A stretch of 64,000 nucleotides of DNA, from contig CAUTNA010000001.1 in the NCBI GenBank assembly GCA_963540515.1, positions 122,355 to 186,354 on the forward strand. Reading direction: 5' to 3'. The notes beneath the pieces were generated by a model. It did no database searches and was not told where the DNA came from. It saw only the letters and a list, made by a program, of their open reading frames with translations. This document shows, piece by piece, positions 42,875-51,999 of the stretch. The position numbers were made by a program, and so were the translations under genes. This stretch comes from JAFGMC01 sp963540515. GTDB lineage: Bacteria; Pseudomonadota; Alphaproteobacteria; Rs-D84. The stretch's first letter is position 1, and every line of letters begins with the position of its first letter.

Positions 42875-43876
42875 ATGAAAAAAGTAAAAACTTCAAAAGA
42901 GATTAAATCAAAAAAAATTAAACAGGATACAATAGTTAAACCTGTCCCAAAAGTTGTAGAGACAAAAAAAGAAGTAAAAAAAATTAGTAATAGATCATTT
43001 TCAATTTATGTTTATTGGTTTATTATTATATTTTTTATAGCGTCCACTTTTTACATTTTAGGTAGAAGTCATAATTTATTAGTTAGATCTAATTTGAATA
43101 ATGTTGAAGTTACAGAAGAAAATTTAATGCAGGTATCTGAATATTTAAATTCTGGTAAGATTAAATTAATAGAGAAAAAACTAGACGATGCTATATCTGA
43201 TTTTACTGTTGTGATACAAGCTGATGATAATTTTGTAGATGCCTATATACTACGTGGTGAAGCATATATGCAGTCAGGAGATTTTGAAAAAGCAATGAAT
43301 GATTTTACAGTTGCTATTAAAAAAGATCCTGATAATTCTATAGCATTTTATGACAGAGCACTTTTACATAAAAAAATGGAAGATTTATCAGCTGCATTAT
43401 CTGATATAAATAGTGCTCTTGCTATACGTGCAGTGCATCCTAACGATGTTTTAAAAATAAGAGATTTATATGCTGAGCGTGGTAAATTAAATTTATGGCT
43501 AAAAAATTGGGAAGGAGCTGTTGCTGATTATACAAACTCTTTGGCAAGACCTGAAGGTACTGTAAATCATAGTGTTTATGCAGAAAGAGCAGAGGCATAT
43601 ACTGCACTTTCTAGATATAAAGATGCAGCAAATGATTATACTTCTGCAATAAGAGTTATATCTGAACAAATACAAGGTGCTTCATCTCCAGTTGCAAAAG
43701 AAGATTTATCAAGAAAAGCACTTAGTTATTTTGAAAAATCAGCAGGGTTAAATGTAAATCTTGGTGATTTGAGTGCTGCTAAATCTGATTTAGAATCCGC
43801 TTACACTATTGCGGTTGCCTTAGATGATAGTGAAACTATAGATAGACTTACAATTTTAATATCAGAAATGGATTAA
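42875..43876 (+). CDS. Membrane-anchored TPR protein
   Basis: The 333-residue protein has a lysine-rich cytoplasmic N-terminus, one membrane helix (about residues 46-65, SIYVYWFIIIFFIASTFYIL) and at least four TPR units, such as VDAYILRGEAYMQSGDFEKA and SIAFYDRALLHKKMEDLSAA. A strong AAGGGAG precedes the ATG. The role is unknown, but the plan suits a scaffold on the periplasmic side. Its stop overlaps the convergent rluD stop region. Confidence 0.75.
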   Translation: MKKVKTSKEIKSKKIKQDTIVKPVPKVVETKKEVKKISNRSFSIYVYWFIIIFFIASTFYILGRSHNLLVRSNLNNVEVTEENLMQVSEYLNSGKIKLIEKKLDDAISDFTVVIQADDNFVDAYILRGEAYMQSGDFEKAMNDFTVAIKKDPDNSIAFYDRALLHKKMEDLSAALSDINSALAIRAVHPNDVLKIRDLYAERGKLNLWLKNWEGAVADYTNSLARPEGTVNHSVYAERAEAYTALSRYKDAANDYTSAIRVISEQIQGASSPVAKEDLSRKALSYFEKSAGLNVNLGDLSAAKSDLESAYTIAVALDDSETIDRLTILISEMD

Positions 43877-44832
43877 TTGTTAAGTAGATTTTTTAAAGTT
43901 TGCATATCTATTGGTAATTTTGATTTAAAAATCATTTTCTTTTTGGTTACAGGGTGATCTAGTTCCAATAGTTCTGCGTGTAATAATTGACCTTTTTGTT
44001 TTTTTATAAATTCAAAAAGGTTTTTATTTTTTAGACTTCCTATTTTTTTACTGTCTTTTCCATAGATCTCATCTCCAATTATTGGAAAACCATGAGAGGA
44101 TAGATGGACTCTTATTTGATGAGTCCTACCTGTGAGTAATTTGCATCTAAATTCTGATATATTTTCTTTGTTCCAAACATTTATAACTTCTATGTTGGTT
44201 TCAGCATTTTTTCCACCTTTTTGAACAATACTCATTTTTTGTCGATTATATCTGGATCTGGATATATTTCCTGTGATCTCAGCTGTTTCCCAATTAGGAA
44301 TACCCCAAGTAAAAGCAATATATTTTCGAACTAAATTATGAGTTGAAAATGTTTTTAGTAGTTCTGTATATGCTAAAATAGATTTTGCAAAAATCATAAC
44401 TCCACTTGTATCTTTATCGAGTCTGTGAACTACTCCTGGACGAACTGTTTTTCCAATAGAAGCAAGATTAGTATAGGATAATATATTTTGAACTAATGTA
44501 TTCTCGTAATTTCCAACGGAGGGATATACAACAATATTTCTTGGTTTATCTATAACAATTATATCTTCATCTTCATATATAATTGAAAGTTTAATAGTAC
44601 GGCTTAATTTTAATTCATTTAGCTCTAATTTTTCTTCTGGAAGTACTACTTTAAATTCATCACCAATCTTAACTAAATCAGAAAATTTTACATCAATCTC
44701 TTTATTTTCTATTATTTTTTTTACTTCAAATTTTTGAATTTCTGTTCTTGAAAAATTTGGTAATTTCTCTTTTAGAAATTTATCGAGACGTATTTTATCA
44801 TTTTCTTCAACTTTAAATATATGAAAATTCAT
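43873..44832 (-). CDS. rluD: RluD-like 23S rRNA pseudouridine synthase
   Basis: RluD makes pseudouridines 1911, 1915 and 1917 in 23S rRNA. The 319-residue protein has an N-terminal S4 domain (DKIRLDKFLKEKLPNFSRTE) and the catalytic motif PGVVHRLDKDTSGVMIFAK, then KYIAFTWG and TGRTHQIRVHL. RluC specificity is possible but length and S4 domain fit RluD. It is the last gene of the operon that contains the pilin-like trio, starting one base after the preceding stop. Confidence 0.88.
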   Translation of the reverse strand: MNFHIFKVEENDKIRLDKFLKEKLPNFSRTEIQKFEVKKIIENKEIDVKFSDLVKIGDEFKVVLPEEKLELNELKLSRTIKLSIIYEDEDIIVIDKPRNIVVYPSVGNYENTLVQNILSYTNLASIGKTVRPGVVHRLDKDTSGVMIFAKSILAYTELLKTFSTHNLVRKYIAFTWGIPNWETAEITGNISRSRYNRQKMSIVQKGGKNAETNIEVINVWNKENISEFRCKLLTGRTHQIRVHLSSHGFPIIGDEIYGKDSKKIGSLKNKNLFEFIKKQKGQLLHAELLELDHPVTKKKMIFKSKLPIDMQTLKNLLNN

Positions 44833-45297
44833 TTATTTGCCTTTGTAATCTTTCCAATCATTACCTTTTTCACAATTTAATAAATTAATCTCAAGAGATT
44901 TATTTTCCGTTATTTTGCAATTAAGTATTCCTTTTGTTTTAGTATAAAAATAATCATTTTTACCTATATTATTCCATGCAAAACTTAATTTTTTTGGTTT
45001 AAATAAACAATTTAATCTAATTCCTCCATTATCTTTATTTGATCTTAATATTATATAGTTTTTATCGTTTTGTGCAAAACATGGAAAACTGTCTAATGAA
45101 TACAATACAAGTCCATCTTTTATCAAAGAATTTATTTTATTTGAAAATTTAATTTCATATTCAGAAAATGTCAGACCTGTAACAGATTCTAAATTTAAAC
45201 TTGTTGGTACTATGTAAACTTTTTCTTTAGTTGAGTTGTTCGCATCTAGTTTGTTAATTAGGGTAATCATTAAAATATATAGAATTATTTTTTTCAT
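44833..45297 (-). CDS. Secreted hypothetical protein
   Basis: I do not recognise this 154-residue protein. It has a likely signal peptide (KKIILYILMITLINKLDA) and four later cysteines that could form disulfides in the periplasm. It lies in a tight minus-strand operon between a zinc-ribbon membrane protein (7 bases) and rluD (directly adjoining), downstream of the three PilV-like genes, so a role linked to that system is possible. Confidence 0.6.
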   Translation of the reverse strand: MKKIILYILMITLINKLDANNSTKEKVYIVPTSLNLESVTGLTFSEYEIKFSNKINSLIKDGLVLYSLDSFPCFAQNDKNYIILRSNKDNGGIRLNCLFKPKKLSFAWNNIGKNDYFYTKTKGILNCKITENKSLEINLLNCEKGNDWKDYKGK

Positions 45298-45304
45298 GTA
45301 ATAT

Positions 45305-45799
45305 TTATCCTTTGATAAATTCTAAATTAAGTTTTTTTGCATTTCTTAAAGGTTTTGAAAGTATATAGAAATTATTATAGCTTGCTTGTGCTTCTAATGT
45401 TGGAATTGGAGATAAAATTCTTTGTTTTGATATAATTTCATTATTTTTGTTTATCATAACAAGATTGATGTTAGGAACACCATGTATATATTTAGTTTGA
45501 TTTTTTATTATATAATTTATCTTTAGTCTTTTAATATTACTTTGTATATATGGTTCAACACTTACAATATTTATTGATAAACTTTTCTTTTTTGCTGTTT
45601 CATATTTTATTTTGGTTATTATTAATGAAAATATCAGTGCTGATAATAATGCACATAAAGATAATATTATTAATGAAATGTTATATCTTTGTCTGATACT
45701 GACATTCCAAACATTCCCACAAACTGCACACTCAACTTTTGAACTTTTAAGTCTTTTTATATTATATTCTGTTTTGCAAGAATCACATTTTATTATCAT
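45305..45799 (-). CDS. Zinc-ribbon membrane protein (MJ0042/DUF3426-like)
   Basis: The 164-residue protein begins MIIKCDSCKTEYNIKRLKS and continues with CAVCGNVW, a four-cysteine zinc ribbon as in MJ0042-type proteins. A single membrane helix follows (about residues 44-64) and then a periplasmic domain with strands such as LKINYIIKN and VPNINLVMI, as in DUF3426 proteins. These are common and uncharacterised in Alphaproteobacteria. It starts 27 bases after the third pilin-like gene. Confidence 0.7.
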   Translation of the reverse strand: MIIKCDSCKTEYNIKRLKSSKVECAVCGNVWNVSIRQRYNISLIILSLCALLSALIFSLIITKIKYETAKKKSLSINIVSVEPYIQSNIKRLKINYIIKNQTKYIHGVPNINLVMINKNNEIISKQRILSPIPTLEAQASYNNFYILSKPLRNAKKLNLEFIKG

Positions 45800-45826
45800 A
45801 TTAAAGATTGTATATTCTATATTTAC

Positions 45827-47107
45827 TTAATCAAGTCTATTGTATTTTTTTTCAACTTCTCTCTTTATTTTATCAATTACATTTATATAATCTGATACAG
45901 TTGAATTACTGTTAATTGATACATTATAAAATTCCTTAAATGAATAAGTGTTGTTATTATATTTAGTCAGTTTTTGTGCCATATCATTTAAGTCGGTTAA
46001 TAATAAGTCATTAAATACAATACTAGATTGTATTATATCCCAATAATATTTTGGATTTAAGCTATCTTCAATTCTTTTTGTGATGTTAAGTTTTTGAGTA
46101 GTAGAACCATCAAATCCTACAGTTATATATTTAGAGGTTATATTTCCATTACCTATATTTAAGTTTTTATTAATATCTATAACACTATTTTTTTGAGAAT
46201 TTAATCCATATAAATTAATATTCATAACCCAAATTTTATCTGTATTTATATTTTTAAAATTTGCTAAAGTTTCAAATTTTAGTTTTCCAGAAATTTTCAA
46301 ATTAGAGTTATCTGACGATAAACTACCATAAACAATTGCTTTGTTAATGTTTAAGTTTTTATTTATATTAGTTAGATTCTCGAATTCCAATTCATCAGTT
46401 TTAATTTCTTTAGTAAACAGTTTATTATTTACATTTATGCTATAAGAATTTATAAATTTAGAGTTTGTTATATTGTGATAATTTAAGTTTAAATCTGATA
46501 ACATTGTTGAATCAACTGGATTATCGCTATTAATTCTTAATATATATTTTTCTGAATTTTCTATAAAATTATTTGTTGAATTAACAATACCTTGTAAATC
46601 AGGCATACCTAATTTATTAATATTATTTTTCCAATTATCAAATGCACCATAAACTTTATTTCCTTCAATAAAACCAAATTTATCATCAGAAATATTTAAA
46701 ATTTCTTTAGTTTTTATAGGAGTTATTTTTTTATCATCAAAAATAATAAAACCTTGTAAGTTGATGGATTTATTGGAGTTTATTTTTTTTATAATTCTTA
46801 TTTGTATTTTATCTTTGTATTTTTTAGATGATATATTATGGTTAGGTAATTCATCTATATTAACTCGAATTATATTTTTCTGATTAGAATTTAAAGAATT
46901 TTTATTGTTTTGTATATATTCTTCAAGATTATTACGAATCTCATTAAGAGTATTTATAATAGATATATTTTCAGCTCTTTCATATCTTTGTTTTTGATAT
47001 GAAATTACAAAAGGTATTATTGTAAATACAATAGTAAGGCTCAGTAAAAGTTCAATTAATATACCGCCTTTTTCATCATTTAATAAAAATTTATATATAA
47101 TTTTCAT
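45827..47107 (-). CDS. Large prepilin-like protein 3, PilV-type minor pilin candidate
   Basis: The 426-residue protein has a type IV prepilin signature: a charged leader of about 14 residues ending DEKG, then GILIELLLSLTIVFTIIPF, with glutamate at mature position 5. The body resembles PilV minor pilins in having a helical part followed by asparagine-rich, repeated strands of the form LNLNYHNITNSKF and LANFKNINTDKIW, suggesting a stacked beta structure. It overlaps the preceding paralogue by ATGA and is the third of three. The product would sit in a pilus or pseudopilus. Confidence 0.6.
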   Translation of the reverse strand: MKIIYKFLLNDEKGGILIELLLSLTIVFTIIPFVISYQKQRYERAENISIINTLNEIRNNLEEYIQNNKNSLNSNQKNIIRVNIDELPNHNISSKKYKDKIQIRIIKKINSNKSINLQGFIIFDDKKITPIKTKEILNISDDKFGFIEGNKVYGAFDNWKNNINKLGMPDLQGIVNSTNNFIENSEKYILRINSDNPVDSTMLSDLNLNYHNITNSKFINSYSINVNNKLFTKEIKTDELEFENLTNINKNLNINKAIVYGSLSSDNSNLKISGKLKFETLANFKNINTDKIWVMNINLYGLNSQKNSVIDINKNLNIGNGNITSKYITVGFDGSTTQKLNITKRIEDSLNPKYYWDIIQSSIVFNDLLLTDLNDMAQKLTKYNNNTYSFKEFYNVSINSNSTVSDYINVIDKIKREVEKKYNRLD

Positions 47108-48261
47108 TTTACTTTACTGTAACTTTCTACATTTGGATTTTTGGGAATATCTGTTTTTAAAATAACTTTATTAACTGTTGGTATTGGGTATTCTTCTTTG
47201 AATTGCCATCTGCCTATTTGTAATGGACTTTTATTGCTTAAAATTAATTCATAAGATACGTTTATACCATATCCATTTAAAAAGTGTATTTCATTTGTTC
47301 TGATATAATTTGAATTTAGTGAATGGGAACTAACTTTTTCAATCGTATTTAAAGTTCTTTTAGACAAAGAAGATATTTTCATATTATTCCCAATATTTAA
47401 AGAATCTTTGATAGCAATTCTACTTGAAACAATTTTTCCTGTTAAGCTAAATTCAGATGAGTTTAAAGTATCTAAGTTTATATTTCTAAAATTTGCAAGA
47501 TCATCTTTTATATCAATTTGTTTTATTTTTGTATTATTTGGATAAATAAAACATCCATTTATAAAATATAAATTATTTGTATTTATAATAGAAGAATTAA
47601 TAAATTTTGAATTTATATTTTTTGTTTTGATTGAATCTGAAAATAATGTTCCAATATTAAAAATACTGAAATTTCCCATATCTAAATTTCTTTCCATTCT
47701 ATTAAAATTAAAAGTATCTTTTTTATGTAGATATTTTGATAAATCAAAATTTTTTATAACTAGTTTTACTTTATATACTAATTCATTCTTTGATAAATCT
47801 TTATATTCAATAGTTTGATTATCAATATAAAAAGTTTTATTTTCTTTTACTACATCGGAATCATTTCCAATTGATTTAGAAATTCTATTTAATTGAATTT
47901 CTGGTAGGTTTAATTTAAATATTAAATACAAATTTATAATTTTATAATTTTGTTCAGAATATTTATATACAAGTGCATAACTTATAGAATCTGAGATTTC
48001 CTTTATATCCTCTAGTGAGATTTTAGTTATTTTATTATCTTCCCAATTTTCATTTTTTATACGAATAAAATTTAAAGTTGGGCTTCTTAAATTTACAATT
48101 TTTTTAGCAATATTTATTGCTTCTATTTCATCTGATGTATTTTTTATATACTTATAAAATATTGGTGAAATTAAGGAAATTAAAGCAAGTACTAGAAGGT
48201 ACTCGAGTATACTGGATCCAAGTTCATTATTTTTATTAAAATTTTTAATCAGAGTTTTCAT
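47104..48261 (-). CDS. Large prepilin-like protein 2, PilV-type minor pilin candidate
   Basis: The start at 48261 is chosen because it overlaps the upstream stop as ATGA; the longer frame would begin inside the neighbour. The 385-residue protein has a leader ending NNELG, then SSILEYLLVLALISLI with glutamate at mature position 5. Near residue 200 it reads RNLDMGNFSIFNIG, very like the segment of shufflon-type PilV that reads as AIDMGSNNLNNVG. The rest is repetitive, with VSSRIAIKDSLNIGNN-type strands. It is the middle gene of the trio. Confidence 0.65.
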   Translation of the reverse strand: MKTLIKNFNKNNELGSSILEYLLVLALISLISPIFYKYIKNTSDEIEAINIAKKIVNLRSPTLNFIRIKNENWEDNKITKISLEDIKEISDSISYALVYKYSEQNYKIINLYLIFKLNLPEIQLNRISKSIGNDSDVVKENKTFYIDNQTIEYKDLSKNELVYKVKLVIKNFDLSKYLHKKDTFNFNRMERNLDMGNFSIFNIGTLFSDSIKTKNINSKFINSSIINTNNLYFINGCFIYPNNTKIKQIDIKDDLANFRNINLDTLNSSEFSLTGKIVSSRIAIKDSLNIGNNMKISSLSKRTLNTIEKVSSHSLNSNYIRTNEIHFLNGYGINVSYELILSNKSPLQIGRWQFKEEYPIPTVNKVILKTDIPKNPNVESYSKVK

Positions 48262-49556
48262 TGTTTTAATTTTATATTTATTCTTTCTTCTAAATTTCTC
48301 CAAAATATATATTGGCAAATTATATTCTGAGATAAGGAGTTATTATTATAATTTATATTAAGTTTTTTTATTACAGAACTACAATGTTCCGTAGAATAAA
48401 TATTTCCATTGTTTTGAATTACTTTAAAATCATTATTTATTGTTGCTATGTTTATATCTTTCATAAAAGATACTGATGCTGGTCTTATATCAAAAAGTAT
48501 TTCTGCATTAGAATTATTTTTTAAATAACTAGATGTTTGTTTTCTAAGTGTTATGTTAGAAGTTGAGATAATTTCTGCGTCTATTCCATATTTTTTATCA
48601 ATATTTTTATAATCTTCAAAAGTCGGTTTGTTTATCACTGATAAAGATGATTTTATAATTAACTTATTTATTTTATAATTTATATTATTACTTATCAAAT
48701 TTCCTCTTATATAAGTATTTAGTGGTATTGAAAAACTTGTTTTTTCTGGTTCCATAGAAAGTTCAAATGCAGATATATTTCTTGCAGTTAAATTTCCACT
48801 ATCTCCATATTTTGAAATACTTACGGTGTTTAAATTATCTATATTTAATGTTCCTTGAATTATGTTTAATGGAGATTTTCCATTTTTATTTTTAAAAATA
48901 GCAATATTAGTTTGTATTTTATTTAATAAACTATTTTTATCTATATTTAATATTTTTATCAGGTTTGATTCAAGGGAAGATGTTTCAATGTTTTCTGTTA
49001 TTATATTTTTGATATTTTCTATACTAAATTCTCCCATATTCAAATCTGACATAAAAAAGCTATTATTTTTTTCAACTTTATTAACTATATCTGAATATTC
49101 TTCATCAATTGGTATAGTTATATAAATATCTCCATTTTCCTTTTCTTTATATTGATTTGATATACTATTTTTAAGTTGAGATTTTTCTAAATTATTTAAA
49201 TTACCTCCTGATAATTTTAAATATGCAGAAATATCATCATCTTTTTTAATTAAGAGTGATATATCTTGATTAAAATTTGTTTTAGGAATAAATCCAAGAG
49301 GCATTCCATAAGATTCCATAATATCTATAAAATCATTACCTGATAATAAATAAGTTTTAAATTCAAAATTATTAATATTTTCTTTAATATATCTTCTTGA
49401 TGCTAATTCTATTGAATCTATTTGATTTACAAGAGCTACAATTTTTATTGTTTTATCGCGACTTATAATTTTGTTTGTAAAAAATGGCATAAATGCAGTA
49501 ATTAAACTAAGTGCAAGTAATGTTTGTAGTAAAAAATTTCCTCTTTGATTATTCAT
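48258..49556 (-). CDS. Large prepilin-like protein 1, PilV-type tip pilin candidate
   Basis: The 432-residue protein starts MNNQRG, then NFLLQTLLALSLITAFMPFF: a prepilin-like signal with glutamine instead of glutamate at mature position 5, a change seen in tip subunits such as GspK. SDLNMGEFSIENI matches the PilV repeat region. Near the C-terminus it has EHCSS and, about 20 residues later, IICQYIFW, recalling the paired cysteines and tryptophan at the end of R64 PilV. It is the first gene of the operon, 129 bases from a divergent small gene. Confidence 0.65.
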   Translation of the reverse strand: MNNQRGNFLLQTLLALSLITAFMPFFTNKIISRDKTIKIVALVNQIDSIELASRRYIKENINNFEFKTYLLSGNDFIDIMESYGMPLGFIPKTNFNQDISLLIKKDDDISAYLKLSGGNLNNLEKSQLKNSISNQYKEKENGDIYITIPIDEEYSDIVNKVEKNNSFFMSDLNMGEFSIENIKNIITENIETSSLESNLIKILNIDKNSLLNKIQTNIAIFKNKNGKSPLNIIQGTLNIDNLNTVSISKYGDSGNLTARNISAFELSMEPEKTSFSIPLNTYIRGNLISNNINYKINKLIIKSSLSVINKPTFEDYKNIDKKYGIDAEIISTSNITLRKQTSSYLKNNSNAEILFDIRPASVSFMKDINIATINNDFKVIQNNGNIYSTEHCSSVIKKLNINYNNNSLSQNIICQYIFWRNLEERINIKLKQ

Positions 49557-49685
49557 CTCTCTGATTTACGAGAATAGCAATAGAAAAAAACTATTGCAAT
49601 TTCTTTTAAAATCTTCTAGCTTTTAAGTAAAAGAAAGTTAGGTATTTGATTATCTAGTTTTGTTTCCCATAAAAAAGTAAAAATT

Positions 49686-49949
49686 ATGCAAAATAAAAAA
49701 ACTCAAATGTCTGTTGGATCAATAATTCAACGTTGTCATAAATTAAGACAAAAAAGAAAACAATGTATAGATCAAGCTCGTCAAACGTTAGATGAGATAG
49801 AAAAAGAAAGATTACTTCAAGTTGCTGAGCATTATGGAAGAATTGTTTCAGAAGAACAAGTAAAGATAAATTTATCAAAAGACAAAACTGAAGAAGTTAT
49901 TTCTGAATCGGAAGAAGAATCTGATAATGATCTAGAGGAAGATAAATAG
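49686..49949 (+). CDS. Small charged protein resembling DUF4167
   Basis: The 87-residue protein has a basic N-terminal half (SIIQRCHKLRQKRKQ) and an acidic tail. The core ERLLQVAEHYGRIV resembles the alphaproteobacterial DUF4167 motif, in which a helix ends with QHAEHYFRI. DUF4167 proteins are usually longer and asparagine-rich; no function is established. It lies between the divergent pilin-like operon and dnaX. Confidence that it is a gene is higher than that of the family link. Confidence 0.6.
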   Translation: MQNKKTQMSVGSIIQRCHKLRQKRKQCIDQARQTLDEIEKERLLQVAEHYGRIVSEEQVKINLSKDKTEEVISESEEESDNDLEEDK

Positions 49950-50015
49950 TATTTAATTTCTTGAAATAGAATATCCTTATGTTAAGCTTTATTTATCTTT
50001 AAAAAAAGTATAAAT

Positions 50016-51545
50016 ATGGCTGAAAAATACACTGTTTTAGCAAGAAAATATAGAAGTCAAGATTTTGATAGTTTAATAGGACAAGATGTACTAGTAAAAA
50101 CTATTACGAATGCTATAAATTCTGGTAGAATTGCACATGCTTATATTTTTACTGGTATACGTGGAACTGGTAAGACCAGTACAGCAAGAATTTTTGCAAA
50201 GGCTTTAAACTGTTTGTCTTTTGATAAAGCAACCTCTAAACCATGTGGAAATTGTGAAAATTGTCGTTCTATTTCAAATGGACAACATATAGATGTGTTA
50301 GAAATTGATGCTGCTTCTCATACAGGTGTAGAAAGTATTCGTGATATATTAGATGCTGTTCAGTATAAACCTACTAATGCTAGGTATAAAGTCTATATAA
50401 TTGATGAAGTTCATATGCTTTCTACCAGTGCGTTTAATGCACTTTTGAAAACATTAGAAGAACCACCAGAACATGTGATTTTTATTCTTGCAACGACGGA
50501 AATAAAAAAAATTCCTGTTACAATTTTATCTAGATGTCAGAGATTTGATTTAGCAAGAGTTTCTGTAGAAGTATTAAAAAAACATTTTCTAAAAATTGCA
50601 AGTTTAGAAAAAATAGAATTATCTGATTCTGCTGCTGAATTATTGGCATATGCTTCTGATGGTTCGGTTAGAGATGGGTTATCTATGCTTGATCAAGCGA
50701 TTGCTCAAACATCAGGGCATGTAGATGATAAATCTGTTTTAAATATGTTAAAAAGAACAGATAGAGGTGCTGTAATAGATCTTATGGGTTCATTACTTGC
50801 TTTAGATACAGAAGTTGTTTTAAATAAAGTCGATCTACTTTATTCATCTGGTACTGATTTATCAATCTTGATAGATGATATGTTGGAGTTTATTCATTGG
50901 GCTACAATAATGCATCCAAGTTTAAAAATGAGTATTATAAAAAATTGTCCGTACAGTATTGATCAAAAAAAAGAAATTGATAATATTAATTCAAAGACTT
51001 CTTTGAATACTTTATCGAGAATTTGGCAAGTTTTAATATCTGGTATTCAAGAAATGCAATTAGCAAACAATCAAAAACAATGTTTTGATATGTTGATGAT
51101 AAGATTGATTTATATATCAAAGTTGCCACCTATATCAGAAATTGTTAAATCTGTAGATTCTAATGTTATAGTAAAAAAAACTGAAAATTTTTCAAAAAAG
51201 GAAGATAAAAAAAATATCGAATCTGCAACTGAATTAGCAGAAAGATTACATGATTCTAAAGATATATTATTGTATTCTTACTATACTAAAAATATAGAAA
51301 TATCTAATTTTTCTGATGGTAAAATAGAGTTTTTTGATAGAAAAGGTGATTCTGATTTTGTTTCTAAATTATCAAAATGGTTGTTTGATAATACTGGGAA
51401 AACTTGGATTATTGAACATAAAGGAGTTTCTGAGAACAAAGAAACTGTTGTTGAGAAAATAAAAAATGATTTAGGAACAGATCCTTTGGTTGCAAAAGCA
51501 ATGTCTTTGTTTCCGGGTGTTGAAGTTGTAGAGGTAGCAGAATGA
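50016..51545 (+). CDS. dnaX: DnaX, DNA polymerase III tau (and possibly gamma) subunit
   Basis: DnaX is the clamp-loader ATPase. The 509-residue protein has the Walker A motif GIRGTGKTSTARI near residue 45, a zinc module with CGNCENC, Walker B VYIIDEVHMLS, sensor FILATTEIKKIP and SRCQRFDL. The C-terminal third is divergent, as expected for tau. An A AAA AAG heptamer at codons 393-395 could give a short gamma-like form. The normal followers ybaB and recR are absent; instead a PilS-like pilin gene overlaps its stop as ATGA. Confidence 0.95.
   Translation: MAEKYTVLARKYRSQDFDSLIGQDVLVKTITNAINSGRIAHAYIFTGIRGTGKTSTARIFAKALNCLSFDKATSKPCGNCENCRSISNGQHIDVLEIDAASHTGVESIRDILDAVQYKPTNARYKVYIIDEVHMLSTSAFNALLKTLEEPPEHVIFILATTEIKKIPVTILSRCQRFDLARVSVEVLKKHFLKIASLEKIELSDSAAELLAYASDGSVRDGLSMLDQAIAQTSGHVDDKSVLNMLKRTDRGAVIDLMGSLLALDTEVVLNKVDLLYSSGTDLSILIDDMLEFIHWATIMHPSLKMSIIKNCPYSIDQKKEIDNINSKTSLNTLSRIWQVLISGIQEMQLANNQKQCFDMLMIRLIYISKLPPISEIVKSVDSNVIVKKTENFSKKEDKKNIESATELAERLHDSKDILLYSYYTKNIEISNFSDGKIEFFDRKGDSDFVSKLSKWLFDNTGKTWIIEHKGVSENKETVVEKIKNDLGTDPLVAKAMSLFPGVEVVEVAE
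51194..51208 (+). promoter_or_regulatory. Candidate programmed -1 frameshift site in dnaX
   Basis: Codons TCA AAA AAG place the heptamer A AAA AAG in the frame used by the E. coli dnaX slip site. A -1 slip would read GGA AGA TAA, stopping at 51208 and giving about 397 residues. A weak possible stem (TCTGC / GCAGA) lies some 20 bases downstream; no clear Shine-Dalgarno-like stimulator is seen upstream. Confidence 0.45.
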
Positions 51546-51997
51546 TTCAAGAAAGTGGCAGAAGTTTAATTGAAATTATGGGAGGATTGGCAATATCTGC
51601 TATATTGCTTGTTTCTACAATTAAAACTTATAATTCGATTCGTAAAAATCAAATTCTCTCATTATCTTTAATAGAATTAGAAGAGATATCAAAAAATATC
51701 AAATATTTGAAATCTAAAGATGAAGGCTATGCTAATATTTCTTTGGATTATTTGATTAAGTCTGGTGCTTTAAAAAATGCTCTTCCACCAGTTGGAAAAT
51801 ACTGGAATATAAAAAATGAAAATAATTTTCAAAATTATTCTATAAATATATCAGGGCTTACAAAAAGTGAATGTGAATATTTAAAATTAAAAAAATTTGA
51901 TTGGACAGTTTCTGTTAGTATCAATGGATATACAGATATTAAAAATGTTAGCTGTATATCTGGTATAGATAATAATATTTCTTTTATAGTTGATTAA
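51542..51997 (+). CDS. PilS-like type IVb pilin
   Basis: The 151-residue protein has a very short leader (MIQESG) and the prepilin segment RSLIEIMGGLAISAIL, with glutamate at mature position 5. The C-terminal part has ISGLTKSECEYLKL and then VSCISG, with cysteines 111 and 138. This matches the disulfide-bonded region of type IVb pilins such as PilS, where GL-x-x-x-x-C is conserved. It may be the major pilin for the PilV-like proteins. Its start lies in the dnaX stop; an OmpA-domain lipoprotein follows 2 bases later. Confidence 0.68.
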   Translation: MIQESGRSLIEIMGGLAISAILLVSTIKTYNSIRKNQILSLSLIELEEISKNIKYLKSKDEGYANISLDYLIKSGALKNALPPVGKYWNIKNENNFQNYSINISGLTKSECEYLKLKKFDWTVSVSINGYTDIKNVSCISGIDNNISFIVD

Positions 51998-51999
51998 GA

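Noticed and set aside
45827..49556. An active shufflon of inverting segments at the PilV-like genes
   Set aside because: I saw no sfx-type inverted repeats, no alternative C-terminal cassettes and no adjacent Rci-type recombinase; the three genes are complete.
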